Source: an uncultured Bacteroidaceae bacterium (GTDB taxonomy: Bacteria; Bacteroidota; Bacteroidia; Bacteroidales; Bacteroidaceae). From it: DNA of 29,987 nt. The stretch is taken from NCBI GenBank assembly GCA_934293005.1, contig CAKQYA010000028.1, forward strand, positions 1 through 29,987, read 5' to 3'. Under the pieces are notes generated by a model that had not been told where the DNA came from, made no database searches, and was given only the letters and a program-made list of their open reading frames with translations. The translations under genes were made by a program, and so were the position numbers. Below are positions 8,838 through 16,328 of this stretch, piece after piece (position 1 is the first letter of the stretch; every line of letters begins with the position of its first letter).

Positions 8838-9335
8838 ATGATACATATAGATACCGATTGTGTGAGAGGATGCTATGACTCGATGTCGTGCGTGGATTTC
8901 ATCAAATATGTCACAGACCAATATCTTGAGGCTGTGGGCGGAAGCCTCACGGCAGAGAACATGGAAATGCTGTCTGCTGACCAGCATTCGCTGCTATGCT
9001 ACCGATACATGCTTGATGAGGTTATGGAAGGTGGCTTCATCCAATTGGTGGCCAATGGCTTTGCTCCTTATGTGCTTTATGGCCCATTCCCTTACGTCGT
9101 TAAGAAAGAATGGGAAATGAGAGATTTTTCAAAATTGCTTTATGAGGCAAAGAGCGAATGCCGCAAGCATGAAGAGAGAATAATGGCCGATATGAGCATT
9201 GACGATTTCATGGCCCTTTACGAGGAATTGGAAGACCTTAATGAACTTGGTGACGAATTTCTCGATGAATATCAGGAAAAGGTGTCGCCAGCAGTGGCTA
9301 AGATGATTGTTGATAACTTGCAAAAGTACGTCTGA
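8838..9335 (+). CDS. DMP19-like (DUF4375-type) acidic protein
   Basis: A cytoplasmic protein of 165 residues from the chosen ATG. The segment LTAENMEMLSADQHSLL and the downstream EVMEGGFIQLVANGFAPYVL match the pattern EVxxGGFxQxxxNG of the DMP19-like domain. The Neisseria member of that family is a DNA-mimic protein that binds a transcription factor; the role in Bacteroidetes is unknown. The protein is markedly acidic, especially in its C-terminal third (DDFMALYEELEDLNELGDEF). The start at 8838 is chosen because remembered relatives begin just before this IxI..D segment; in-frame alternatives are ATG at 8781, 8796 and 8799. The stop codon lies two bases before the smpB start, so the two are translationally coupled under the promoter at 8693-8724. 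Confidence 0.7.
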   Translation: MIHIDTDCVRGCYDSMSCVDFIKYVTDQYLEAVGGSLTAENMEMLSADQHSLLCYRYMLDEVMEGGFIQLVANGFAPYVLYGPFPYVVKKEWEMRDFSKLLYEAKSECRKHEERIMADMSIDDFMALYEELEDLNELGDEFLDEYQEKVSPAVAKMIVDNLQKYV

Positions 9336-9337
9336 TT

Positions 9338-9808
9338 ATGGCAAAGAAGAATATACTGAAACAGTCGCAGGTGAATATCAAAAACAAGCGAGCGTCGTTC
9401 GACTATGAGTTTGTTGACACCTTCACAGCGGGCATTGTGCTCACTGGCACGGAAATAAAAAGCATCCGAGCAGGCAAGGCGAGTCTTGTGGACACGTTCT
9501 GCTATGTCAATAATGGAGAGATATGGGTGAAGAACATGTATGTGGCTCTTTATGACCAGGGATCGTACAATAACCATGTGGAGCGCAGGGAACGCAAGCT
9601 TCTGCTTAACAAGAAAGAGATACGCAATCTGCAGGACGACACAAAGGCCCCAGGATTCACTATCGTGCCTGTGCGCATCTTCATCAATGATAAAGGACTG
9701 GCAAAAATGGTGATAGCGCTGGCCCGCGGAAAGAAAGAATATGACAAGCGTCAGTCGCTCAAGGAGAAAGAGGATAAACGCGAGATGGACAGAGCTATGA
9801 AGCATTGA
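9338..9808 (+). CDS. smpB: SsrA-binding protein SmpB
   Basis: A 156-residue protein, normal length for SmpB. It binds tmRNA and brings it to stalled ribosomes for trans-translation. The family signature is intact: NKRASFDYEF near the N-terminus, GIVLTGTEIKSIRAGKASLVDTF in the OB-fold, and a basic C-terminal tail (ALARGKKEYDKRQSLKEKEDKRE) that becomes helical in the ribosome. It begins two bases after the DMP19-like gene and has no promoter of its own that I can see. No tmRNA gene was found in this window. A 14-base palindrome at 9808-9821 directly follows the stop codon. Confidence 0.97.
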   Translation: MAKKNILKQSQVNIKNKRASFDYEFVDTFTAGIVLTGTEIKSIRAGKASLVDTFCYVNNGEIWVKNMYVALYDQGSYNNHVERRERKLLLNKKEIRNLQDDTKAPGFTIVPVRIFINDKGLAKMVIALARGKKEYDKRQSLKEKEDKREMDRAMKH

Positions 9809-9977
9809 AAGCCATGGCTTTAAAACCTGTGCGTCATGTACGGACTAATGTGAGAACGGATGTGGTGCGTTGATTCCAAATAGGTCATGAGGCTGCGCCG
9901 ATATTATTGATGGCATGTCTGGATGTGATGATGTCGGCAGTTGCCACTTTCTTAATAATACACGAACACAATATAAA

Positions 9978-12746
9978 ATGAGCACTTTGCAAGAAATAAT
10001 AAATAACAGAATTCTTATACTGGACGGTGCCATGGGCACCATGATACAGCAATACGGACTCGATGAGCACGATTTTCGCGGAATGCGTTTCACAGATCAG
10101 CCAGGAGTGATGAAAGGCAATAATGACATTCTTTGTCTTACGCGTCCTGATGTGATTGAGGATATCCATCGCAAATATCTTGATGCGGGGGCTGATCTGA
10201 TAACAACATGCACTTTCTCTTCTCAACGCATCTCAATGGCCGACTACCACGTGGAGGATTTCTGCCGTGAAATAAATCTTGCAGCAGCAAAGATTGCATG
10301 CGCATTGGCTGATGAATACACGAAAGCCAACCCGAACAAGCCCCGAATGGTGCTCGGAGACATAGGGCCTACAAACAAGACGCTCAGCATCTCGCCGGAT
10401 GTTAACGATCCTGCTCTCCGCGCTGTCACTTTTGATGAGATGGCAGAAGCGTATGCGGAGCAGATTGATGCTCTTATTGACGGAGGGGTGGATGCGCTTC
10501 TTGTCGAGACTATCTTTGACACGCTTAATGCCAAGGCTGCCATATATGCAGCAGAAAAAGTGATGGACACCAAGGGCGTGCGCATTCCGTTGATGCTTTC
10601 GCTCACGGTAAGTGACAGTGCTGGCCGAACCTTGTCGGGGCAAACTATAGAGGCCTTCTTGGCAAGCATACAGCATGCTGATGTCTTTTCTGTTGGCCTC
10701 AACTGCTCTTTTGGAGCTCGGCAACTGAAGCCTTTCCTGCGTGTCATGGCAGAAAAGGCTCCTTGTTATATATCTGTGCATCCTAATGCAGGCTTGCCCA
10801 ATTCTCTTGGGCAATATGATCAAACCCCTGCGGAGATGGCAGAACAGATAAAGGAATTTGTGGATGAGGGACTTGTGAATATTATTGGAGGATGCTGCGG
10901 CACTACTGATGAGTTTATAGCTAAGTATTCATCGTTGATAGAGAATGCGCAACCTCATGTGCCTGCTTCAAGGCCCAAAAATCTTTGGCTGAGCGGACTT
11001 GAATTGCTTGAGCTCACTCCTGAACTGCGTTTTGTCAATGTGGGTGAGCGCTGCAACGTGGCTGGCTCTCGCAAGTTTCTGCGTCTCATCAATGAGAAGA
11101 ACTATGATGAGGCACTCTCTATTGCCCGCAAGCAAGTGGAGGATGGGGCTCTTGTCGTTGACGTTAATATGGATGATGGACTTCTTGATGCAGGGCAGGA
11201 GATGGTCACATTCCTTAACATGATGATGTCTGAACCCGACATTGCAAAGGTGCCTGTGATGATAGACTCCAGCGACTGGAACGTCATCATGGCTGGATTG
11301 AAATGCGTTCAAGGCAAGTGCATTGTCAACAGCATCTCGCTCAAAGAGGGAGAAGAGGTGTTTCTGGCACATGCTCGTGAGGTGAAACGCATGGGAGCAG
11401 CTGTGGTTGTGATGGCTTTTGACGAGGAGGGGCAAGCCACTTCTTTCGACCGGAAAATTTCAATCTCTCAGCGTGCTTACCGTCTGCTGGTCGATGTGGT
11501 GGAAATGAATCCGCTCGACATCATCTTTGACCCTAATGTCCTTGCTGTGGCAACAGGAATAGAAGAGCATAATAATTATGCCGTTGACTTTATAAAAGCC
11601 ACAGAATGGATTCGGCAGAATCTGCCCGGAGCGCATGTGTCTGGCGGCATGAGCAACTTGTCTTTCGCTTTTCGTGGCAACAACTATATTCGCGAAGCTA
11701 TGCATGCCGTGTTCCTGTATCACACCATAGCCAAAGGACAGGATATGGGCATCGTGAATCCTGCCACTCAGGTTATATACAGTGACATACCTTCTGATGT
11801 GTTGAAGGCTATTGATGATGTGCTGCTCAACACGGATGATGACGCCACAGAACGTCTCATTGAGGTTGCTGACCGTGTCAAGGCTGAGAAAGATGCCGAG
11901 AAGGAAGCTTTGAAGAATGGGGGGGCGGTGAAGAAAGCTCCGGAAAATGATTGGAGGCAATTGTCTGTGCAGGAACGCTTGAAACATGCTCTTGTAAAGG
12001 GTATAGGTGATTTCCTTTCACAAGACCTTGATGAGGCGGCACGACTGTATGACAATCCTGTGGAGATTATTGAAGGACCATTGATGGATGCTATGAATGT
12101 GGTGGGAGAACTTTTCGGGTCTGGAAAGATGTTTCTGCCGCAAGTAGTAAAGACTGCGCGCACCATGAAAAAAGCTGTGGGCATTCTCCAGCCGCTCATA
12201 GAGGCCAGCAGGCAGGAGGGCGCGGCTAAGGCAGGCAAGGTGCTGCTTGCCACGGTCAAGGGTGATGTTCATGACATAGGCAAGAATATAGTGAGCGTTA
12301 TAATGGCTTGCAATAATTATGAGGTCATAGACCTTGGCGTGATGGTGCCCACAGAGACCATTGTGGACATGGCTGTAAAGGAGCATGTGGACATTATAGG
12401 ACTTTCAGGCCTTATCACACCGTCGCTCGAAGAAATGGTCAATGTGGCCCGTGCTCTTGAAGCTCGTGGCGTAGACATACCCATCATGATTGGTGGAGCT
12501 ACGACAAGCGAACTTCACACTGCTCTCAAAATAGCTCCAGTGTATCGGGGGCCTGTGCTGTGGATGAAGGATGCCTCGCAGAATGTCATAGCCGGGGCAA
12601 AACTCATGAGCCCCGAATCGCGCAAAGAGTTGGTGGAGAGGCTCAATGAGAACTATGAGGTTTTGCGCAGTAAGCGCAAGGATGAACAAGCTGGCGTGTT
12701 GAGCATTGATGAGGCTCGAAAACGAAAGCCAAACTTTTTTGAATGA
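9978..12746 (+). CDS. metH: Cobalamin-dependent methionine synthase lacking the reactivation domain
   Basis: MetH transfers a methyl group from methyltetrahydrofolate to homocysteine through cobalamin. The start at 9978 is chosen because MSTLQEIINNRILILDGAMG is the usual N-terminus; the frame is open upstream but not family-like. Domains in order are homocysteine-binding (about 1-320, zinc ligands Cys243, Cys306 and Cys307), pterin-binding (about 335-610), cobalamin-binding cap and Rossmann domain (about 640-900) with the DxHxxG motif at residues 763-768, axial ligand His765. The protein ends at residue 922. The roughly 330-residue AdoMet-dependent reactivation domain found in E. coli MetH (about 1,227 residues) is absent, and no remnant is visible after the stop. 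Reactivation would need a separate protein. No cobalamin riboswitch was recognised upstream. Confidence 0.95.
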   Translation: MSTLQEIINNRILILDGAMGTMIQQYGLDEHDFRGMRFTDQPGVMKGNNDILCLTRPDVIEDIHRKYLDAGADLITTCTFSSQRISMADYHVEDFCREINLAAAKIACALADEYTKANPNKPRMVLGDIGPTNKTLSISPDVNDPALRAVTFDEMAEAYAEQIDALIDGGVDALLVETIFDTLNAKAAIYAAEKVMDTKGVRIPLMLSLTVSDSAGRTLSGQTIEAFLASIQHADVFSVGLNCSFGARQLKPFLRVMAEKAPCYISVHPNAGLPNSLGQYDQTPAEMAEQIKEFVDEGLVNIIGGCCGTTDEFIAKYSSLIENAQPHVPASRPKNLWLSGLELLELTPELRFVNVGERCNVAGSRKFLRLINEKNYDEALSIARKQVEDGALVVDVNMDDGLLDAGQEMVTFLNMMMSEPDIAKVPVMIDSSDWNVIMAGLKCVQGKCIVNSISLKEGEEVFLAHAREVKRMGAAVVVMAFDEEGQATSFDRKISISQRAYRLLVDVVEMNPLDIIFDPNVLAVATGIEEHNNYAVDFIKATEWIRQNLPGAHVSGGMSNLSFAFRGNNYIREAMHAVFLYHTIAKGQDMGIVNPATQVIYSDIPSDVLKAIDDVLLNTDDDATERLIEVADRVKAEKDAEKEALKNGGAVKKAPENDWRQLSVQERLKHALVKGIGDFLSQDLDEAARLYDNPVEIIEGPLMDAMNVVGELFGSGKMFLPQVVKTARTMKKAVGILQPLIEASRQEGAAKAGKVLLATVKGDVHDIGKNIVSVIMACNNYEVIDLGVMVPTETIVDMAVKEHVDIIGLSGLITPSLEEMVNVARALEARGVDIPIMIGGATTSELHTALKIAPVYRGPVLWMKDASQNVIAGAKLMSPESRKELVERLNENYEVLRSKRKDEQAGVLSIDEARKRKPNFFE

Positions 12747-12747
12747 A

Positions 12748-13048
12748 TTAAACCCAAATCGGTCATTAGACCGTTTTGGGTGATATATTACACACAAGCT
12801 TATTTGCCCCCAAAAAAGTATTACGTGATACTTGGCAAAGTATCACGTGATATTTGGCGAAGTATAACGTGATACTTGGCCAAGTATCATATGATACTTT
12901 TTTCAGAGCGTTTGCCTGTGCTTTGGATGCATTGCGGGCAATGGCGAGATGTGGAAGGAAACAAAATGCTTGCAAGAAGCGCCGACATGATTGAAAAGGA
13001 TAATCAATGCTCAACCTGTTTTCGGCCTAATGACCGATTTGGATTTAA
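12748..13048. repeat. 301-bp segment bounded by 26-bp inverted repeats
   Basis: The left repeat (12748-12773) starts two bases after the metH stop codon and the right repeat (13023-13048) is its reverse complement at 24 of 26 positions. Both share the core CCAAATCGGTCATTAG. The enclosed DNA holds the 22-bp palindrome array and no credible gene. The left repeat also folds by itself into a hairpin (12753-12780; CCCAAA/TTTGGG and CGGTC/GACCG stems, ATTA loop) that may end metH transcripts. The arrangement resembles a miniature inverted-repeat element, but no target duplication is obvious. Confidence 0.6.
12816..12903. repeat. Four tandem 22-bp palindromic units
   Basis: Units begin at 12816, 12838, 12860 and 12882 with an exact 22-base period. 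Each has an 18-base core close to the perfect palindrome AAGTATCACGTGATACTT, followed by a four-base linker (GGCA, GGCG, GGCC, TTTT). Differences between units are mostly at the base before the central ACGTGA, and in unit 4 the centre is CATATG. The array as a whole is also symmetrical, beginning AAAAAAGTAT and ending ATACTTTTTT. Confidence 0.9.
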
Positions 13049-13161
13049 GAAAAGGCCGCTTGATTGCTTTCAAACGACCTTTTGTTGCTTTAAGTAGATG
13101 TTCAAAATTATTTGATTATATCAAAGTAAGCCACTCTCATATTTGTCAAATATAAAAATAA

Positions 13162-13995
13162 TTATGAATGCCTACTTTTCTCTTCCTTTTTGGCTTCCTC
13201 CCAATATCTGTCCATTTCTTCAATTGGCATGTCCTTCAGGTCTATGCCCATTTCTTTTGCTTTGTTCTCTACATAGTTGAATCTGTGAATGAATTTCTGA
13301 TTAGTGTGCTCTAATGCGTTGTCGGGGTTTATCTTGTAGAGACGGGCTGCGTTGATGAGACTGAACATCACATCGCCAAATTCCTCTGTGGCATGTTGCT
13401 TTGCTGAGTTTTTCTCATCTTCAGTTTCAGCTTCGCTATAGACGCGTTCGATCTCAGCTTCATATTCACATATTTCTTCCTTGACTTTCTTCCATACATC
13501 ACGACGTTCTTTCCAATCGAAACCTACGTTGCGTGCCTTATCTTGTATGCGGTAAGCCTTTATCAGAGACGGAAGCGCATCTGGCACGCCTGACAGTACA
13601 GTCTTGTTGCCATCTTTTTCTTTTGTTTTTATCTGTTCCCATGTCTGAAGCACCTCGCTGGCTGTGTTGGCTTTGACATCGCCATATACGTGAGGATGGC
13701 GAAAAATAAGTTTGTCGCATAGCTTGTTGCATACATCGGCAATGTCGAATGACATTTTTTCTTCTCCTATCTTAGAATAAAACACTATATGGAGAAGGAC
13801 ATCGCCTAATTCCTTGCAAATGTTAATATTGTCATTCTTTAGAAGGGCATCGCATAGTTCGTATGTCTCTTCGATGGTGTTTGGACGTAGTGATTCGTTG
13901 GTCTGTTTCCTGTCCCATGGGCACTTTTCGCGTAGGTCGTCCATCACGTCAAGCAAACGTCCGAATGCTTGGAGTTTTTCTTCTTTAGTGTGCAT
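13162..13995 (-). CDS. mazG: MazG nucleoside triphosphate pyrophosphohydrolase
   Basis: A 277-residue cytoplasmic all-alpha NTP pyrophosphohydrolase that converts (d)NTPs to monophosphates and pyrophosphate. The N-terminal domain has CPWDRKQTNESLRPNTIEE and the metal-binding EETYELCDAL pattern. A second MazG repeat is visible in the C-terminal half, with EEFGDVMFSLINAARLY. Length is close to E. coli MazG (263 residues). The start at 13995 is preferred to the ATG at 14022 because a -7 box at 14034-14041 predicts transcription starting near 14029, leaving only a few bases before 14022. It is divergent from the tRNA unit and convergent with metH. Confidence 0.93.
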   Translation of the reverse strand: MHTKEEKLQAFGRLLDVMDDLREKCPWDRKQTNESLRPNTIEETYELCDALLKNDNINICKELGDVLLHIVFYSKIGEEKMSFDIADVCNKLCDKLIFRHPHVYGDVKANTASEVLQTWEQIKTKEKDGNKTVLSGVPDALPSLIKAYRIQDKARNVGFDWKERRDVWKKVKEEICEYEAEIERVYSEAETEDEKNSAKQHATEEFGDVMFSLINAARLYKINPDNALEHTNQKFIHRFNYVENKAKEMGIDLKDMPIEEMDRYWEEAKKEEKSRHS

Positions 13996-14033
13996 AATTA
14001 CTGGTTTTGTCTTTGTGAACATATAATTTCATG

Positions 14034-14041
14034 CAAAGATA
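14034..14041 (-). promoter_or_regulatory. -7 box for mazG
   Basis: TATCTTTG on the minus strand, seven bases beyond the ATG at 14022 and about 39 from the preferred start at 13995. A -33 element at the expected spacing is poor. The neighbouring tRNA promoter points the other way. Confidence 0.5.
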
Positions 14042-14060
14042 CGATTTTTTTTTGAAAACG

Positions 14061-14092
14061 TTTGGTGGGTTCGTAAATATGTCGTACCTTTG
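14061..14092 (+). promoter_or_regulatory. tRNA unit promoter
   Basis: TTTG at 14061-14064, a 20-base spacer and TACCTTTG at 14085-14092 fit the Bacteroidetes consensus. The predicted start is near 14097, about 70 bases before the first tRNA. Confidence 0.8.
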
Positions 14093-14168
14093 CACTCGCA
14101 AATGAGACGAAGCTTGGCTCTGACAAGAGTGAAACTTCTTCGAAGATGCAGATTCAGACGCAGTTTCC

Positions 14169-14259
14169 GGAAGGATGGGTGAGTGGCTGAAACCACCAGT
14201 TTGCTAAACTGACGTACGGGTTTACCGTACCGGGGGTTCGAATCCCCCTCCTTCCGCCA
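14169..14259 (+). tRNA. tRNA-Ser(GCT)
   Basis: A class II tRNA with a long variable arm (GTACGGG...CCGTAC region). The acceptor stem GGAAGGA pairs with TCCTTCC. The anticodon GCT at 14203-14205 lies in the loop TTGCTAA, and the T-arm contains GGTTCGAATCC. The 3' CCA is encoded (14257-14259). It is the first gene of the three-tRNA unit and would read AGC/AGU serine codons. Confidence 0.95.
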
Positions 14260-14266
14260 ACAGCAT

Positions 14267-14338
14267 GGCGCTTTCGTCTAGCGGCTAGGACACATGCCTC
14301 TCACGCATGGAACACGGGTTCGATTCCCGTAGGCGCTA
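14267..14338 (+). tRNA. tRNA-Glu(CTC), copy 1
   Basis: A 72-base tRNA with anticodon CTC at 14300-14302 in loop CCTCTCAC. The acceptor stem is GGCGCTT/AGGCGCT with a terminal G-U pair, and the T-arm is ACGGG-TTCGATT-CCCGT. CCA is not encoded. It lies seven bases after the serine tRNA CCA end and would read GAG. Confidence 0.94.
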
Positions 14339-14366
14339 CTCAGCCAAGTCTGAAACTTAATATTAT

Positions 14367-14438
14367 GGCGCTTTCGTCTAGCGGCTAGGACACATGCCTC
14401 TCACGCATGGAACACGGGTTCGATTCCCGTAGGCGCTA
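14367..14438 (+). tRNA. tRNA-Glu(CTC), copy 2
   Basis: Identical in all 72 bases to the copy that starts exactly 100 bases earlier; the 28-base spacer between them is unrelated to either flank. It is the last gene of the unit, 19 bases before the terminator. Confidence 0.94.
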
Positions 14439-14457
14439 CTAAACAATGGAAATTAAG

Positions 14458-14500
14458 CGATTGGGAACAACATTCCTGATCGTTTTTTTTTTTTTTTTTT
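14458..14500 (+). terminator. Rho-independent terminator of the tRNA unit
   Basis: A ten-base-pair stem (CGATTGGGAA against TTCCTGATCG, two G-U pairs, loop CAACA) is followed immediately by 18 consecutive T residues (14483-14500). The T-tract is unusually long. Confidence 0.9.
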
Positions 14501-14555
14501 GTTGTTTAAGCATGTCTCATCGTATAATGTGTGGATGTGTGTGCGTAAAAGTGAT

Positions 14556-14595
14556 GAGGGTGCACCAAAAGTCGTGTGACTTCAGGTGCACCCTC
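14556..14595 (-). terminator. Strong hairpin downstream of the PAP2 gene
   Basis: GAGGGTGCACC (14556-14566) pairs with GGTGCACCCTC (14585-14595). An inner AAGTC/GACTT stem closes on a GTGT loop, giving a 40-base hairpin. It lies 28 bases past the PAP2 stop; on the minus strand only a short CACTTTTACG run follows. It may also block any read-through from the tRNA unit. Confidence 0.6.
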
Positions 14596-14622
14596 GTCGT
14601 ATGTTGTTATGATGTTTTGTCG

Positions 14623-16053
14623 TCAGAATAGAACCTTCCAGATGCTGCTTATGGAAAATCTGTTAGGCATGATGTCGGAGAAGGTATGGTAATAGTCGAA
14701 TACGAATCCCCATACGTAGTTGTCATTGTCCAGACACTCATATGTCATTCCTGTGCCAATTTCAAATTTTGTCTCTGATGGGATAGAGTAGGATGGACAG
14801 CTGTTTTCGGTTGCCATCGTGGATGGTTGTGTCTGAAGCATGAACGCTGTGTTGGGAACTGCTGATATGGAAGGGGCAGTGTTTCTCCTGCATTCGTGCT
14901 CTATCATGGAAATCTCGTTGTTCAAGCGCACGCCAAGAAATGTGCGGAAGCCTATCCGTTTGTTTAAATTGATGGGAGCAGACCATCGGCCACCCAGGTC
15001 GAGATGTATCATGCGGAGATTGTCGCCTGTGTATATGCAGTCTGAACCGAATACTTTTGTCTGGGCTTCCACGAGACGTGTCATCAAGTCGACAGACCAA
15101 TTGGGTGATGCTGTCCATGTGGCGTCAAATCCTGTTGACAAGGCTGCGCCTGTCTTAATGTAAGTGTCGCCCATATTTATGTTGCGTTTGCCTATCTCTG
15201 TTCCTGCTACGAGTGAAACGCCTGATGGATTGTTTAAGAAACGCACTACTCTGTTTAAATCTTTCATGCGGACTTCAGGCTTGTTGACTCCTTTCCTGCC
15301 AAATATCTTGTCAGTGAGAAAGTATGCAAGATTGGTGCCTACCATGCCTATGCCTGCACCCATATACAAGTCATTGAGCCAATGTCGGTTGTGCTGCATG
15401 CGCAGCAACTCTGTGCCAGTGGCTGTGGCATAGCTGCCCACGGTGATCCATGGAGAAAGATAACCATATTCTCTGCTGAAAATGGTTGCTGACGCAAATG
15501 CCAGAGTGGCATGTCCAGAAGGAAATGAATGGTCGTCGGTTTGGTCAGGACGTGTTTCGTTGACTGTATGTTTGAGCAGCTGCGATGTTCCGAACGTTAT
15601 TCCCAGGGCCATGGCATTGGCTGTGATTAGCCGTTGCGTTTTAGATCTGCTTTTCACGCCTGCCGCTTTGAGTATCCAGGTGGCAGCCAATGGCGTTCCT
15701 CCCACAGCATAGTCTGTCCATTTGTGCACATCGTCTTTTTTTGCGAAAATGGCTTGACGCTTTATGAAGTTGTGTTCGGTGCCTGTCATGATGAGGCCGC
15801 GCAGCAATGGAAATGCGCCAGACAAGGAGAAGGACAGTTCTTTCTCTAAGGATTGCTGGTTGTATTGCTCGATTATGGTTTCAATCTGTTTCATCTTTTC
15901 TTCGCGCTCATAGTCGTGCATGATAGAATCAATCTGGGCAAGATACGTTGAGTCGAAGATTCCTGTATCATTATGCGCGGCAGTGTCAGGCATTTGTGCT
16001 TTTGCTGTGATTGTTGATAGATATAAGACTGCTATTATGAATGCGCTTTTCAT
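14623..16053 (-). CDS. PAP2-family phosphatase with large C-terminal domain
   Basis: A 476-residue exported protein with a signal peptide (about 19 residues, ending AKA). The first half is a type 2 phosphatidic acid phosphatase domain with all three motifs: KHTVNETRP (Lys/Arg near 162-170), PSGH with His181, and R218-x5-H224-x3-D228. Members dephosphorylate lipid phosphates, undecaprenyl pyrophosphate or lipid A in the periplasm. The C-terminal half, about 200 residues, has no recognised catalytic motif. Its alternating aromatic strands and final residue Phe (SSIWKVLF) suggest an outer-membrane beta-barrel, as seen in some Bacteroidetes PAP2 proteins. The leader has a tandem 19-base repeat. 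Which lipid it acts on is not known. Confidence 0.85.
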   Translation of the reverse strand: MKSAFIIAVLYLSTITAKAQMPDTAAHNDTGIFDSTYLAQIDSIMHDYEREEKMKQIETIIEQYNQQSLEKELSFSLSGAFPLLRGLIMTGTEHNFIKRQAIFAKKDDVHKWTDYAVGGTPLAATWILKAAGVKSRSKTQRLITANAMALGITFGTSQLLKHTVNETRPDQTDDHSFPSGHATLAFASATIFSREYGYLSPWITVGSYATATGTELLRMQHNRHWLNDLYMGAGIGMVGTNLAYFLTDKIFGRKGVNKPEVRMKDLNRVVRFLNNPSGVSLVAGTEIGKRNINMGDTYIKTGAALSTGFDATWTASPNWSVDLMTRLVEAQTKVFGSDCIYTGDNLRMIHLDLGGRWSAPINLNKRIGFRTFLGVRLNNEISMIEHECRRNTAPSISAVPNTAFMLQTQPSTMATENSCPSYSIPSETKFEIGTGMTYECLDNDNYVWGFVFDYYHTFSDIMPNRFSISSIWKVLF

Positions 16054-16084
16054 GATGGGAGAGTTCTTGAGAAAGTTTGTTGTG

Positions 16085-16122
16085 TTTAGACTATACGTTG
16101 TTATTTAGACTTTGCGTTATTA
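16085..16122. repeat. Tandem 19-bp repeat in the PAP2 leader
   Basis: Two adjacent 19-base units (16085-16103 and 16104-16122), both starting TTTAGACT and ending TTA, agree at 16 of 19 positions. They lie 32 bases upstream of the PAP2 start, downstream of the promoter candidate, so an operator or RNA-binding role is possible. Confidence 0.6.
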
Positions 16123-16280
16123 TGTTATGTCCTGTCTCTGTTTTGAGTCTGTTGTTTTGATGTGTTCTAAAGATAGAATGAAAGAGAATGTTGCAGCAAG
16201 TGCCGTTTGCTTTTACGGGAGAAAGGGTGTTGCCACAAAAGAATGCCGTTGCAGAATGTATTATGTATTTATGGGGCAAT

Positions 16281-16328
16281 AAAAGAGATTCTGCCAACCC
16301 GAGCGCTGATGTGGCTCAGGTCGGCAGA
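16281..16328 (-). terminator. Terminator of the aldolase gene
   Basis: On the minus strand TTCTGCC-GACC-TGAGC pairs with its mirror across 16289-16328 (TTCTGCCAACCCGAGC against GCTCAGGTCGGCAGAA, read on the plus strand). The minus-strand continuation TCTCTTTT is the T-rich tail. It lies about 85 bases after the aldolase stop. Confidence 0.75.

Larger units (their letters stand above)
12747..13161. other. Non-coding region between convergent metH and mazG
   Basis: This 415-base stretch contains no supported gene. It holds the inverted-repeat segment and the 22-bp array listed separately. A further hairpin follows at about 13051-13084, with AAAAGG/CCTTTT arms that resemble a terminator. A short AT-rich palindrome ATATTTGTCAAATAT lies at about 13139-13153, next to the mazG stop. 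Confidence 0.6.

Noticed and set aside
9338..9808. Nearby tmRNA gene beside smpB
   Set aside because: I looked for the conserved tmRNA 5' end and the tRNA-Ala-like 3' end in the flanking gaps and found neither.
9808..9821. Terminator of smpB from palindrome AAAGCCATGGCTTT
   Set aside because: With a minimal loop only five base pairs remain and no T-tract follows, so it is not a convincing terminator.
9809..9977. Cobalamin or SAM riboswitch upstream of metH
   Set aside because: I looked for the B12 box, the GCCACTG-type conserved blocks and SAM-binding cores; only a short GCCACTT occurs and no folding architecture follows.
12816..12903. CRISPR array from four evenly spaced repeats
   Set aside because: The repeating core is itself palindromic and only four bases separate the units, so there are no spacers and no cas genes nearby.
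14446..14631. Small plus-strand open frame after the tRNA unit
   Set aside because: It is created by the 18-T terminator tract read as Phe codons and runs through the convergent PAP2 hairpin; it has no family features.
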